Part shown: one piece after another, positions 1-7,367 of the stretch
Layout: the number at the start of each line of letters is the position of its first letter
How positions within the stretch are numbered: the first letter of the stretch is position 1
Source of the DNA: Exiguobacterium algae
Lineage (GTDB): Bacteria > Bacillota > Bacilli > Exiguobacteriales > Exiguobacteriaceae
Length of the DNA stretch: 64,000 bases
NCBI RefSeq assembly: GCF_018617875.1
Contig: NZ_JACSKZ010000003.1
Coordinates: 1-64,000 of the forward strand
Reading direction: 5' to 3'
Position numbers and translations under genes: made by a program
Notes under the pieces: generated by a model
Database searches by the model: none
What the model saw: the letters and a program-made list of their open reading frames with translations, nothing else
Told to the model about the DNA's origin: nothing

Positions 1-97
1 TGATATAGCTCTTAAATTGACGAAGCTTGCGCTTCATTCAAAAATTGTAAAACTTTTTTTGCCTCATCGTTCAGTTTTCAAAGTTCGTCAGTTTAAA
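1..97 (-). promoter_or_regulatory. Probable 16S rRNA leader (gene off left edge)
   Basis: Read on the minus strand, this stretch after tRNA-Ile contains CTTTGAAAACTGAAC followed by a segment ending AAGAGCTATATCA. This looks like the leader directly upstream of 16S rRNA in Bacillales, including the boxA-like region and the strand of the 16S processing stem. No rRNA sequence lies inside the window, so that the tRNA block runs into an rrn operon is inferred. Confidence 0.55.
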
Positions 98-174
<77 letters not shown>

Positions 175-181
175 ATAAAAA

Positions 182-258
182 TGGTGCACCCTGAGAGATT
201 CGAACTCCCGGCCTTTAGATTCGTAGTCTAACGCTCTATCCAGCTGAGCTAAGGGTGC
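182..258 (-). tRNA. tRNA-Arg (ACG)
   Basis: Minus-strand cloverleaf with anticodon ACG in CTACGAATC and an encoded CCA. The wobble A is normally converted to inosine by TadA, so this tRNA should read CGU, CGC and CGA. CGC is the specifier codon of the argS T-box at 33.7 kb in this window. Confidence 0.95.
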
Positions 259-261
259 ATA

Positions 262-349
262 TGGTGCGGTCGAGAGGACTTGAACCTCCACGGTGTTAAC
301 CACCACTAGGCCCTCAACCTAGCGCGTCTACCGATTCCGCCACGACCGC
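262..349 (-). tRNA. tRNA-Leu (GAG)
   Basis: Class II tRNA of 88 nt with a long variable arm, anticodon GAG in GGTTGAGGGCC and an encoded CCA. Fifth to third position in the array is packed with short spacers, as expected for one processed transcript. Confidence 0.94.
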
Positions 350-367
350 AACTTATTAAAATAAAAA

Positions 368-443
368 TGGTGAGTCATGCAGGGCTCGAACCTGCGACCC
401 TCTGATTAAAAGTCAGATGCTCTACCAACTGAGCTAATGACTC
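368..443 (-). tRNA. tRNA-Lys (TTT)
   Basis: Minus-strand cloverleaf with anticodon TTT in GACTTTTAATC, acceptor GAGTCAT paired with ATGACTC, and an encoded CCA. Confidence 0.95.
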
Positions 444-453
444 AAATAAAAAG

Positions 454-525
454 CTGGGCTGGAAGGGATCGAACCTTCGCATGTCGGAATCAAAATCCGA
501 TGCCTTACCACTTGGCTACAGCCCA
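454..525 (-). tRNA. tRNA-Gln (TTG), CCA not encoded
   Basis: Minus-strand cloverleaf with anticodon TTG in GATTTTGATTC and acceptor TGGGCTG paired with CAGCCCA. The discriminator G is followed by CTT, not CCA. It is the only tRNA of the ten without an encoded CCA end, so it depends on CCA-adding enzyme. Confidence 0.94.
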
Positions 526-532
526 ACGTAAA

Positions 533-608
533 TGGCGGTCTCGACGGGATTCGAACCCGCGATCTCCTGCGTGACAGGCAGGCATGTTAACCCCTACACC
601 ACGAGACC
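533..608 (-). tRNA. tRNA-Asp (GTC)
   Basis: Minus-strand cloverleaf with anticodon GTC in CCTGTCACG, acceptor GGTCTCG paired with CGAGACC, and an encoded CCA. Confidence 0.95.
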
Positions 609-629
609 AGATTACGTTTTTATTTGAAA

Positions 630-705
630 TGGTGGAGGATGACGGGATCGAACCGCCGACCCCCTGCTTGTAAGGCAGGTGCTCTCCCAGCTGAGCTAAT
701 CCTCC
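630..705 (-). tRNA. tRNA-Val (TAC)
   Basis: Minus-strand cloverleaf with anticodon TAC in CCTTACAAG, acceptor GGAGGAT paired with ATCCTCC, and an encoded CCA. Confidence 0.95.
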
Positions 706-710
706 ATATA

Positions 711-785
711 TGGTGACCCGTACGGGATTCGAACCCGTGTTACCGCCGTGAAAGGGCGGTGTCTTAACCGCTTGACCAACGGGCC
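711..785 (-). tRNA. tRNA-Glu (TTC)
   Basis: Minus-strand cloverleaf with anticodon TTC in CCTTTCACG and acceptor GGCCCGT paired with ACGGGTC (one G-U pair). The CCA is encoded. Confidence 0.95.
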
Positions 786-816
786 AGTGTATGTGTCTTC
801 TAAGTAATTTTTTAAG

Positions 817-908
817 TGGCGGAGACGGAGGGATTCGAACCCTCGCACCGGTTTCCCAGCCTACTCCCTTAGCAGGGGAGCCCCTTATAGCCTCTTGGGT
901 ACGTCTCC
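817..908 (-). tRNA. tRNA-Ser (GCT)
   Basis: Class II tRNA of 92 nt with a long variable arm, anticodon GCT in CCTGCTAAG and an encoded CCA. Confidence 0.95.
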
Positions 909-917
909 AAAATAAAA

Positions 918-992
918 TGGCTCCGCAAGTAGGATTTGAACCTACGACCTACCGGTTAACAGCCGGTTGCTCTACCACTGAGCTATTGCGGA
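918..992 (-). tRNA. tRNA-Asn (GTT)
   Basis: Minus-strand cloverleaf with anticodon GTT in CTGTTAACC and an encoded CCA. It is promoter-proximal in the array; the order Asn-Ser-Glu-Val is also the order that starts several Bacillus tRNA clusters. Confidence 0.95.
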
Positions 993-1025
993 ACGTTGCT
1001 TGAATTTATCGAAGTAACGATTTAT

Positions 1026-1054
1026 ATTGTAACCGCAAACCAGAAACCTGTCAA
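1026..1054 (-). promoter_or_regulatory. Strong sigma-A promoter of the tRNA array
   Basis: On the minus strand, TTGACA (1049-1054) and TACAAT (1026-1031) are separated by exactly 17 bp, a near-consensus vegetative promoter. It lies about 30 bp upstream of tRNA-Asn, so the ten tRNAs are probably one transcript. Confidence 0.85.
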
Positions 1055-1147
1055 TCACTTTCTTAGAAAAACTTTAATTTCGCATGCCGTCTCTCGGCGA
1101 CTTCTATAAGATACCACGGTCAATTAAGGTCGTCAACACTTTTCCTG

Positions 1148-1184
1148 AAAAAAATCAGGCAAAACGAAATTCGTTTTGCCTGAT
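1148..1184 (-). terminator. Terminator after tex
   Basis: A 15-bp stem (ATCAGGCAAAACGAA and its complement) is followed on the minus strand by seven T, just after the tex stop codon. Confidence 0.85.
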
Positions 1185-1196
1185 TCGAGTTTCTTC

Positions 1197-3335
1197 TTAT
1201 TTATTGTCAGGAGAAAGCATCGTTAAACTAATTCGACCACGGTTCACATCGACTTGCTCGATCCAGACAGTTACGATATCCCCTACCGCAACAACGTCTA
1301 GCGGATGCTTCACATAGCGATTCGAGAGTTTAGAAATATGGACAAGTCCATCCTGTTTCACTCCGATATCAACAAACGCCCCAAAATCAATCACGTTCCG
1401 AACCGTCCCTTGGAACTCCATTCCGACCTTCAGATCTTCTAAACTCATCACGTCGGTACGAAGCAAGGGTTTCTGAATGTCTTCCCGAGGGTCACGCCCT
1501 GGTTTGGCCAGTGATTTCAAAATGTCCTCTACGGTCGGCAACCCTGCCCCCAACTGATCACTCAACGCCTTGGGATTAACTGACTGAATTCGGTCCCGCA
1601 GTGCGGCTGTACCGACTTCATCCCTTGAGGCTCCGATTTCTTTCAAAATCGACAATGCAAGGTCATAACTCTCAGGGTGAATCTCTGTCTGGTCCAGAAC
1701 ATCTTTCCCGTTCGTGATCCGTAAGAACCCGGCTGCCTGCTCAAATGCCTTAGCACCGAGACGTGGAACTTTTTTAATTTGTTTGCGTGTCTCAAAGCGA
1801 CCGTTCTCCTCCCGATAAGAGACGATATTTTTCGCCGTCGTCTTGTTCAGTCCGGATACGTAAGTCAATAGTGATTCCGAGGCACGGTTCACATCGATCC
1901 CGACCATGTTGACGACACTTTCGACGACAAATTCGAGGGAAGCTTTCAATTTGTTTTGACTGACGTCGTGCTGGTACTGTCCGACACCGACCGATTGCGG
2001 GTCGACTTTTACCAGTTCAGCCATCGCATCTTGAATACGCCGGGCAATCGAGACAGCTGACCGCTCCTCGACTTTCAACTCCGGAAACTCACTACGGGCG
2101 ACTTCAGATGCTGAGTACACACTCGCTCCTGCCTCATTCACAATCGCATAGGCAATCTTCCGTTCGGATTTTTTCAACCAATCCGCAACGAATTGTTCGG
2201 TCTCCCGTGATGCCGTTCCGTTACCAACGACAATGACCGAGATCGGATATTTTTTCGCGAGTCTCGTTAACACTTTCTCCGCTCCGTCAATATCATGCTT
2301 CGGCGCCGTAGGATAGAAGACACCGACTTCTTCTACTTTTCCGATTTCATTCACGACTGCCCATTTACACCCTGTGCGATAAGCCGGGTCAATCCCTAAC
2401 ACAACGACCTCCCGAAGCGGTGGTTGCATGTAGAGTTGCTTCAGATTTTTTGAGAAGACGTCGATTGCCTGTTCTTCCGCCTTTTCTGTCAGCTCACCAC
2501 GAATCTCACGTTCAATCGCTGGGAAGACCGATTTTTTATAAGCTTCTGTCACAGCCGTCTCGACAACTGCACGCTTTTCTTTCGGAAGTCGTTCATATGC
2601 ACGAAGGGCTTGATCCATGAAACGTGTTTCGTCAAAAATGACCTTCACTTGAAGAACATCGTTACGTTCCCCACGGTTCAACGCCAGCACACGGTGTGGA
2701 ACGATTCCAGCGATCTTCTCTTCATACTCATAGTACTGTGCAAAGATCTCTTTTTCGTCCTCAGCTTGTTTTTTCTTCTTCGAGCGCAACAATCCTTCTT
2801 TACGTACGCGGTCACGAAGCATTTGTCTCAGTTTTGCTTCTTCACCCCACTCTTCCCCAATGATTGCATGGACGAGCGGCAACGCTTCTTCTAACGCGAC
2901 ATCTTTCGAGAGCTCTTCGACAACATCTGTCGAATACGGCGACTTTTTACGGAACCAGTCCGCAAGTGGTTGTAGCCCTTTCTCCCGTCCTTGTTCCGCC
3001 TTCGTCCGACGTTTCGGACGATATGGTAAGTAGATATCCTCGACTTGTTGAAGTGTCGTCGCCGACTCTAACGCTTTTGTTAGTTCAGGTGTGTCCTTTT
3101 CCAACTCTTCTAACTTAGCAAGAACATCCGTTTTCCGTTTCAGTAAGTTTTCTTCATATTGAAGGGCGTCCAAGATGGCTTTGATTTCGACTTCATCCAG
3201 GTTCCCCGTCATTTCCTTCCGATAACGGGCCATGAATGGAATTGTCGCCCCTTCCGATGCGAGTTGCTGAACCGTCTCGACTTGACTCGTTTTCAACTGT
3301 AATGCGTTTGCTACCTTTGCAATCACTCGAATCAC
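1197..3335 (-). CDS. tex: Tex-family RNA-binding protein with S1 domain
   Basis: Tex (YdcI in Bacillus subtilis) is a nucleic-acid-binding factor linked to transcription in toxin-gene and stress studies; its exact role is unsettled. The 712-residue protein has the family length. The N-terminal helical part has the conserved PFMARYRKE motif (near residue 33), the central YqgF-like nuclease fold has LGIDPAYRTGCK, then helix-hairpin-helix motifs, and a C-terminal S1 domain is at about 640-706. Two GTG starts are possible; the second (at 3326) has AGGAAG at a better distance of 8 nt. The gene lies downstream of sigB, as in Bacillus, but behind a terminator and with its own RBS. Confidence 0.92.
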   Translation of the reverse strand: MIRVIAKVANALQLKTSQVETVQQLASEGATIPFMARYRKEMTGNLDEVEIKAILDALQYEENLLKRKTDVLAKLEELEKDTPELTKALESATTLQQVEDIYLPYRPKRRTKAEQGREKGLQPLADWFRKKSPYSTDVVEELSKDVALEEALPLVHAIIGEEWGEEAKLRQMLRDRVRKEGLLRSKKKKQAEDEKEIFAQYYEYEEKIAGIVPHRVLALNRGERNDVLQVKVIFDETRFMDQALRAYERLPKEKRAVVETAVTEAYKKSVFPAIEREIRGELTEKAEEQAIDVFSKNLKQLYMQPPLREVVVLGIDPAYRTGCKWAVVNEIGKVEEVGVFYPTAPKHDIDGAEKVLTRLAKKYPISVIVVGNGTASRETEQFVADWLKKSERKIAYAIVNEAGASVYSASEVARSEFPELKVEERSAVSIARRIQDAMAELVKVDPQSVGVGQYQHDVSQNKLKASLEFVVESVVNMVGIDVNRASESLLTYVSGLNKTTAKNIVSYREENGRFETRKQIKKVPRLGAKAFEQAAGFLRITNGKDVLDQTEIHPESYDLALSILKEIGASRDEVGTAALRDRIQSVNPKALSDQLGAGLPTVEDILKSLAKPGRDPREDIQKPLLRTDVMSLEDLKVGMEFQGTVRNVIDFGAFVDIGVKQDGLVHISKLSNRYVKHPLDVVAVGDIVTVWIEQVDVNRGRISLTMLSPDNK

Positions 3336-3376
3336 TTCCTTTTTTCTTCTCCTTCAAAGTGTAGCAAATATTCAAA

Positions 3377-3408
3377 CAAAAAAGCGATGACTCGATTAGT
3401 CATCGCTT
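3377..3408 (-). terminator. Terminator overlapping the sigB stop
   Basis: The stem AAGCGATGACT / AGTCATCGCTT is followed by T6 on the minus strand. The last three sigB codons and its stop lie inside the stem, so the module is closed off from tex. Confidence 0.85.
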
Positions 3409-4196
3409 GAAAATACTTCATTGAGTGGGACTTTGATTGCTTCTCGCAGTTTCTCAAGCGCTCGCCGCTGCAAACGGGAGACGTGCATCTGCGAGATGCC
3501 GAGAAGTTCTCCAGTCTCTTTTTGACTCATGTTCTTATAGTAGGCGCATTCTAAGATGGCGCGTTCCCGTTCATTTAAGACATTGAACGCTTTCTCTAAA
3601 ATGAGTCGTTGGTCGACTGATTCATAGCCACGTTCCTGGCTACCGACCAAGTCGAGTAACGTGACCGTGCTACCTTCGTTATCCGCTTCAATCGAACTAT
3701 CGACCGACAATGCTTGATAACTCTTGCCCATCTCGAGCGTTTCGAGAATTTCTTCATCCGACACACCGAGGTGATCGGCAATCTCGTCGATTCGTGGCGA
3801 GCGTTGCAATTCAGTCGTCAGCTCTTCGACCGTCTTCTTGATTTTCGGGCCGAGCTCTTTGATCCGACGGGGTACATGGACACTCCATGTTTTGTCGCGG
3901 ATGAATCGTTTGATCTCACCAATGATGGTCGGGACCGCAAACGATTCAAAGCTACGACCGAATTCCGGGTCAAATCGACGAAGAGCCGCCAACAACCCAA
4001 TCATCCCAACTTGTACGAGATCATCGTGAATGGCACGTCCACGCGAAAACTTTCGTGCGAGCGCCTCGACAAGGTCGGAGTAACGATTGATGAGTAGCAT
4101 TTGGACTTCTTCATTTTGATCGTCTTGTTGATAGCGTTCAATCCACTCTAATACCTCGTCATCACTGTGATGGCGTTGTTGAGATTTTGCTGGCAC
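3396..4196 (-). CDS. sigB: General stress sigma factor sigma-B
   Basis: RNA polymerase sigma factor of the SigB/SigF/SigG group, 266 residues, the usual length. Region 2 includes FESFAVPTIIGEIKRFIRD with the VPRRIKELG continuation typical of this group, followed by region 3 and a region 4 helix-turn-helix (MSQKETGELLGISQMHVSR). The start is GTG, preceded by GAGGTGG at 6 nt, and the gene overlaps rsbW by 35 nt, which suggests translational coupling. It is the last gene of rsbV-rsbW-sigB. RsbW should hold it inactive until dephosphorylated RsbV frees it. No rsbX follows, unlike B. subtilis. Confidence 0.95.
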   Translation of the reverse strand: MPAKSQQRHHSDDEVLEWIERYQQDDQNEEVQMLLINRYSDLVEALARKFSRGRAIHDDLVQVGMIGLLAALRRFDPEFGRSFESFAVPTIIGEIKRFIRDKTWSVHVPRRIKELGPKIKKTVEELTTELQRSPRIDEIADHLGVSDEEILETLEMGKSYQALSVDSSIEADNEGSTVTLLDLVGSQERGYESVDQRLILEKAFNVLNERERAILECAYYKNMSQKETGELLGISQMHVSRLQRRALEKLREAIKVPLNEVFSSDD

Positions 4197-4641
4197 TCTG
4201 ATCCACCTCGTCCCTGTTAAGGAGTTTTGTCATCGTCACTTTGACACCGTTGTCTTTATTGATCGAGACATCGTCCATTAACGCTTCGATAAGGAACAGA
4301 CCAAGTCCTCCTTCGTGGAGCGATTCAATTTCCGTCGTCTCTTCGACCGGAGCAGCTTGACGTTTCACATCATCCGCGAACGTCTTGCCCGAATCTTCGA
4401 TCGTCATTTCGAGACGGTCTGTATATACGCCACAAGTCAGCTTGACCTCTCCCTCTTGATGATCTTCATATGCATGCTGGACTGCATTGCCACATGCTTC
4501 CGAAACCGCGATTTTAATATCCTCGATTTCGTCGTACGTATATCCCATACGGTTCGCAATTCCTGAAACGACTAAACGTACCACACCGACATATTCCGGT
4601 TTGGCCGGGAACGTCATTACCGTCTGTTCAACATTGTTCAT
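4162..4641 (-). CDS. rsbW: Anti-sigma-B factor and serine kinase
   Basis: RsbW binds sigma-B and phosphorylates the antagonist RsbV. The 159-residue protein is a GHKL-type ATPase: the N-box is SEACGNAVQHAY (about 47-58), followed by the DSGK nucleotide-binding motif and GGLGLFLIEALMD (ATP lid and G2). It starts with ATG inside ATGA, overlapping the rsbV stop, and its own 3' end overlaps sigB, so the three proteins should be made in fixed proportion. Confidence 0.95.
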   Translation of the reverse strand: MNNVEQTVMTFPAKPEYVGVVRLVVSGIANRMGYTYDEIEDIKIAVSEACGNAVQHAYEDHQEGEVKLTCGVYTDRLEMTIEDSGKTFADDVKRQAAPVEETTEIESLHEGGLGLFLIEALMDDVSINKDNGVKVTMTKLLNRDEVDQSASKISTTPSQ

Positions 4642-4964
4642 TGCGTGCCACCTCTTACGTTCGAATTGATTGAAAGAAGTTTATGGAGCCCTGTCAGTTC
4701 AAAGAGACGATTGACCCGCTCCGTTACCCCGACAAGCGATAATTCTTTTTCGTTGCGCGTCGCAATTTTAAGAGCGCCAACGAAAACGCCAAGGCCCGTC
4801 GAGTCCATATACTCCACTTCGTCCAAATGAACGACCACGTCTTGCTCACTGATGGCCGGATGCAACACTTCTTTCAGTTTTGGTGCAGTATATGTATCCA
4901 CTTCTCCGGATACGTAAAGGTGTAATTGTTCTCCAATAACTTGTTCACGAATCGCTAAATCCAT
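4638..4964 (-). CDS. rsbV: Anti-anti-sigma factor, STAS domain
   Basis: RsbV is the antagonist that takes RsbW away from sigma-B when unphosphorylated. This 108-residue single STAS domain has the phosphorylation motif MDSTGLGVF with Ser55 as the likely target (Ser56 in B. subtilis). Start ATG has AGGAGGG at 7 nt. It is first in the operon, directly behind a sigma-B-type promoter. No RsbU/RsbP phosphatase is encoded nearby, so the activating phosphatase must lie elsewhere in the genome. Confidence 0.95.
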   Translation of the reverse strand: MDLAIREQVIGEQLHLYVSGEVDTYTAPKLKEVLHPAISEQDVVVHLDEVEYMDSTGLGVFVGALKIATRNEKELSLVGVTERVNRLFELTGLHKLLSINSNVRGGTQ

Positions 4965-5017
4965 CGTCTATTCCCTCCTAAATGTCCGTACAGATAAATT
5001 GAGTACGATTAACTTTA

Positions 5018-5042
5018 ATTCCCCTTAGGCAAATTTTTAAAC
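5018..5042 (-). promoter_or_regulatory. Sigma-B-type promoter of rsbV-rsbW-sigB
   Basis: On the minus strand GTTTAA (5037-5042), 13 bp spacer, then GGGAAT (5018-5023), against the consensus GTTTAA-N12-15-GGGTAT. It lies about 50 bp upstream of rsbV, where an autoregulatory promoter is found in Bacillus, Listeria and Staphylococcus. Confidence 0.8.
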
Positions 5043-5064
5043 CATTTTTTCGAAAAAACATTTT

Positions 5065-5095
5065 AAAAAAAGACCGATACCCGTGTATCAGTCTT
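5065..5095 (-). terminator. Terminator after the toxin gene
   Basis: Stem AAGACTGATAC / GTATCGGTCTT (one G-U pair) followed by T5 or more on the minus strand. It separates the toxin-antitoxin unit from the sigma-B operon, whose own promoter starts just downstream. Confidence 0.8.
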
Positions 5096-5108
5096 GATCT
5101 ATGTAAGG

Positions 5109-5468
5109 CTAGAGCGGGATTAATCCCATACTGATCTCTAGCGCTCGGTCAACTTTATGCATCGTCTCATCATCGAGATGCGTGACTTTGTCAGTCAGAC
5201 GACGCTTATCAATCGTACGAATCTGTTCAAGAAGAATGACGGAGTCTCGTTCGAGTCCGTGCTTCTCTTGATATACTTCCACATGAGTCGGCAGTTTTGC
5301 TTTCTGAATCTGAGCTGTAATCGCAGCGACAATGACGGTCGGGCTAAAGCGATTGCCGATGTCGTTCTGGATGATAAGAACCGGTCGAACGCCACCTTGC
5401 TCTGAACCGACTACGGGCGACAGATTGGCATAAAATACGTCACCACGCTTTACGATCACTCCGCTCAC
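5109..5468 (-). CDS. ndoA: mRNA interferase toxin EndoA/MazF
   Basis: PemK/MazF-type endoribonuclease toxin. The 119 residues match EndoA of B. subtilis along the whole length: [20 protein letters not shown] at the N-terminus, the catalytic pair expected at Arg28 and Thr51 (GGVRPVL and AAITAQ), and the C-terminal half with [11 protein letters not shown] start lies in the GTGA overlap with the antitoxin stop, so the pair is translationally coupled. In B. subtilis the family cleaves UACAU; that specificity is not shown here. Position between alr and the sigma-B genes is the conserved one. Confidence 0.95.
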   Translation of the reverse strand: MSGVIVKRGDVFYANLSPVVGSEQGGVRPVLIIQNDIGNRFSPTVIVAAITAQIQKAKLPTHVEVYQEKHGLERDSVILLEQIRTIDKRRLTDKVTHLDDETMHKVDRALEISMGLIPL

Positions 5469-5743
5469 ACCCCACTTACTTGACGTAAGAGAGCATGTTC
5501 GGCCTCGGCTTCAATCGTAAGCATCTCTTCTGCCATATTCAAGTTAAACGCGGCCATCTCTTGATAGCCTTTCGCCAATTCTTCACGCAGTGTGTGTTGT
5601 CGATCAGCAATTTCTTTAGACAAGTATGTCACTACATCGTTCAAGGACAGTGTTTCACGGTCTTTCATCGAAATCGGACCCCCTTGTTGCGAGAACCGAT
5701 CTGGGACGGACGCTAGCGCACCCGCAGTTCGCTGCTTCAACAT
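5465..5743 (-). CDS. ndoAI: Antitoxin EndoAI/MazE-like
   Basis: Antitoxin partner of EndoA, predicted 92 residues. The start is chosen at 5743 because GGAGGT sits 5 nt upstream. The C-terminal part ([16 protein letters not shown]... [14 protein letters not shown]) matches the toxin-binding tail of EndoAI (RGYMEMAKINLN...). The N-terminal 50 residues do not show a clear ribbon-helix-helix consensus and contain a Gly/Gln-rich stretch (SQQGGP), so its DNA-binding part is divergent. Only 4 nt overlap with the toxin. A possible extended -10 lies upstream. Confidence 0.85.
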   Translation of the reverse strand: MLKQRTAGALASVPDRFSQQGGPISMKDRETLSLNDVVTYLSKEIADRQHTLREELAKGYQEMAAFNLNMAEEMLTIEAEAEHALLRQVSGV

Positions 5744-5799
5744 CTTACACCTCCAGAATCGTTTCATGGACTGGCGGAAATTCTCCCGCGTTCTTTATC

Positions 5800-5808
5800 A
5801 ATATAACA
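5800..5808 (-). promoter_or_regulatory. Possible extended -10 of the antitoxin-toxin operon
   Basis: TGTTATATT on the minus strand matches TG-n-TATAAT in all but one base and lies about 60 bp upstream of the antitoxin start, after the alr stop. No good -35 box is seen. Confidence 0.45.
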
Positions 5809-5872
5809 CGCAGGGATGGGAAAATATAGAGAAATCGAGAAAGAATTCAGATAATTTCACACGATTTGTGAT

Positions 5873-6949
5873 TCACACATAGTGTCGCGGAAGTCTGCCC
5901 GTGAACTCACAGACAATTTCATAATTAATCGTCTCGAGGTACATTGCCAATTCGTCAATCGCGATCGGTCCGCCGATGAGCGTCACGTCTGTCCCGACAG
6001 GATATTCTCTCGGGAGACGAATCATGAACCGGTCCATACAGACACGTCCGACAATCGGGCAGCGCTCCCCTTCCACGTCGACTTCGAAGCCACTCGCTTT
6101 GCGCAACCATCCGTCAGCGTACCCGACCGGCACCGTCCCAATCCATTCCTCAGTTGACGTCGTATACGTCGCCCCATAACTGATCGTTTGTCCCGCTTCC
6201 AGACGCTTCACATGCATCAGTTTACTTTTTAATGTGAATGCCGGGCGGAGGAAGGAGTAAAACCCTTGCATCTCCGCTGACGGGTAAAGTCCGTACATCG
6301 CAATTCCGACGCGCACGAGATTGTACGGCACATCCTGCCCGGCCATGCGAATCGCACCGGCTGAATTTGAAGTGTGCACATAGCGGAAGCGGTCATGTAA
6401 CCCTTCTATTAACCGCTCGAACCGTTCCTGTTGCTCATAGTAAAGCTCACTACCCAATTCATCCGCCGTGGCAAAATGCGTGTAAATGCCTTCGAGGTCA
6501 AATGACTCATTTGCGGCATTTAGCATCGCATCCAGTTCTTCACGCGACCGGAGACCAAGACGTCCCATTCCGGTATCCACTTTAATATGAACGGTGAGCG
6601 TTTGACCGTTCAAAAACTGTTTCGCTTCTTCCAGCCACTCGGCTGAAAAGACCGATAGCGTGATCCCCCGCTCGGCAGCAACACCTGCCGCATCCGGGAA
6701 CTGTGCTTCCATGACGAGAATCGGGGCAGAGATGCCCGCGTCCCGCAACTCGATGGCCTCTTCTAACAAAGCGACACCGAGCATCGTCGCTCCATTCTCA
6801 AGCGCGACTTTTGCGACTTCTACGGCTCCATGACCGTAGCCATTCGCTTTGACAACGGCCATGATGGCTTGCGGAATCCGTTTTCTTAATTCTTGTATAT
6901 TATGGGCAATCGCTGCCCGGTCAATTTCAATACGACTCGGACGAAACAT
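5873..6949 (-). CDS. alr: Alanine racemase
   Basis: PLP enzyme that makes D-alanine for peptidoglycan and teichoic acids. The 358-residue product (start at 6949 chosen for AGGAGG 6 nt upstream) has the PLP lysine in AVVKANGYGHG (Lys34) and the catalytic tyrosine in SYGATYT (Tyr258), with the C-terminal motif VGRVCMDRF. It overlaps the 3' end of acpS by 23 nt. In B. subtilis ydcC lies between the two genes; here it is absent. Confidence 0.95.
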   Translation of the reverse strand: MFRPSRIEIDRAAIAHNIQELRKRIPQAIMAVVKANGYGHGAVEVAKVALENGATMLGVALLEEAIELRDAGISAPILVMEAQFPDAAGVAAERGITLSVFSAEWLEEAKQFLNGQTLTVHIKVDTGMGRLGLRSREELDAMLNAANESFDLEGIYTHFATADELGSELYYEQQERFERLIEGLHDRFRYVHTSNSAGAIRMAGQDVPYNLVRVGIAMYGLYPSAEMQGFYSFLRPAFTLKSKLMHVKRLEAGQTISYGATYTTSTEEWIGTVPVGYADGWLRKASGFEVDVEGERCPIVGRVCMDRFMIRLPREYPVGTDVTLIGGPIAIDELAMYLETINYEIVCEFTGRLPRHYV

Positions 6950-7304
6950 GATGCGCCTCCTTTTCAATGATGACTTGCGCAATCGCATAGTGTTCACTGT
7001 GACTGATGCTGACATGAATCCGCCCATCGGTTGGTGCGCTCATGACCGGCCGTCCCGTTTCATCCGGTAAGACCTCAATATGATGCCAAGACAGACCTCG
7101 CGCAATGCCGGTACCGGCCGCTTTTGCATAGGCCTCTTTCGCGGCAAATCGGCCAGCGATAAATTCGATTTGACGATGTTCCGGATAACTTTGCGCCAAC
7201 TCGAGTTCGGCGTCTGTTAATAACCGCTTCGTAAACCGCTCTTGTTTCATCGAGCGAGCAATCCGATCAAGCTCGACGATGTCGATTCCAATTCCTACAA
7301 TCAC
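6927..7304 (-). CDS. acpS: Holo-acyl-carrier-protein synthase
   Basis: AcpS transfers 4'-phosphopantetheine from CoA to acyl carrier protein. The 125-residue product has the family hallmarks: IGIDIVELDRI with the Mg-binding Asp8, and GRFAAKEAYAKA with Glu57. The start is GTG at 7304, because the conserved N-terminus begins IVGIGID there; AGGAG is about 12 nt upstream. It is the first gene of acpS-alr and is divergent from the rhomboid gene. Confidence 0.94.
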   Translation of the reverse strand: MIVGIGIDIVELDRIARSMKQERFTKRLLTDAELELAQSYPEHRQIEFIAGRFAAKEAYAKAAGTGIARGLSWHHIEVLPDETGRPVMSAPTDGRIHVSISHSEHYAIAQVIIEKEAHHVSSESY

Positions 7305-7367
7305 GAAACACTCGCTCCTTTCCTTTTCCACTCGTTTCCTTATACAATTGAGGAAAGAGGTGATGTT

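Noticed and set aside
791-1003. Open frame across tRNA-Ser and tRNA-Asn on the plus strand
   Set aside because: Lies antisense to two tRNA genes with clear cloverleaves; no RBS.
5109-5743. Toxin-antitoxin pair as a sign of a mobile element
   Set aside because: Its place between alr and the sigma-B genes is the conserved chromosomal one in Bacillales.
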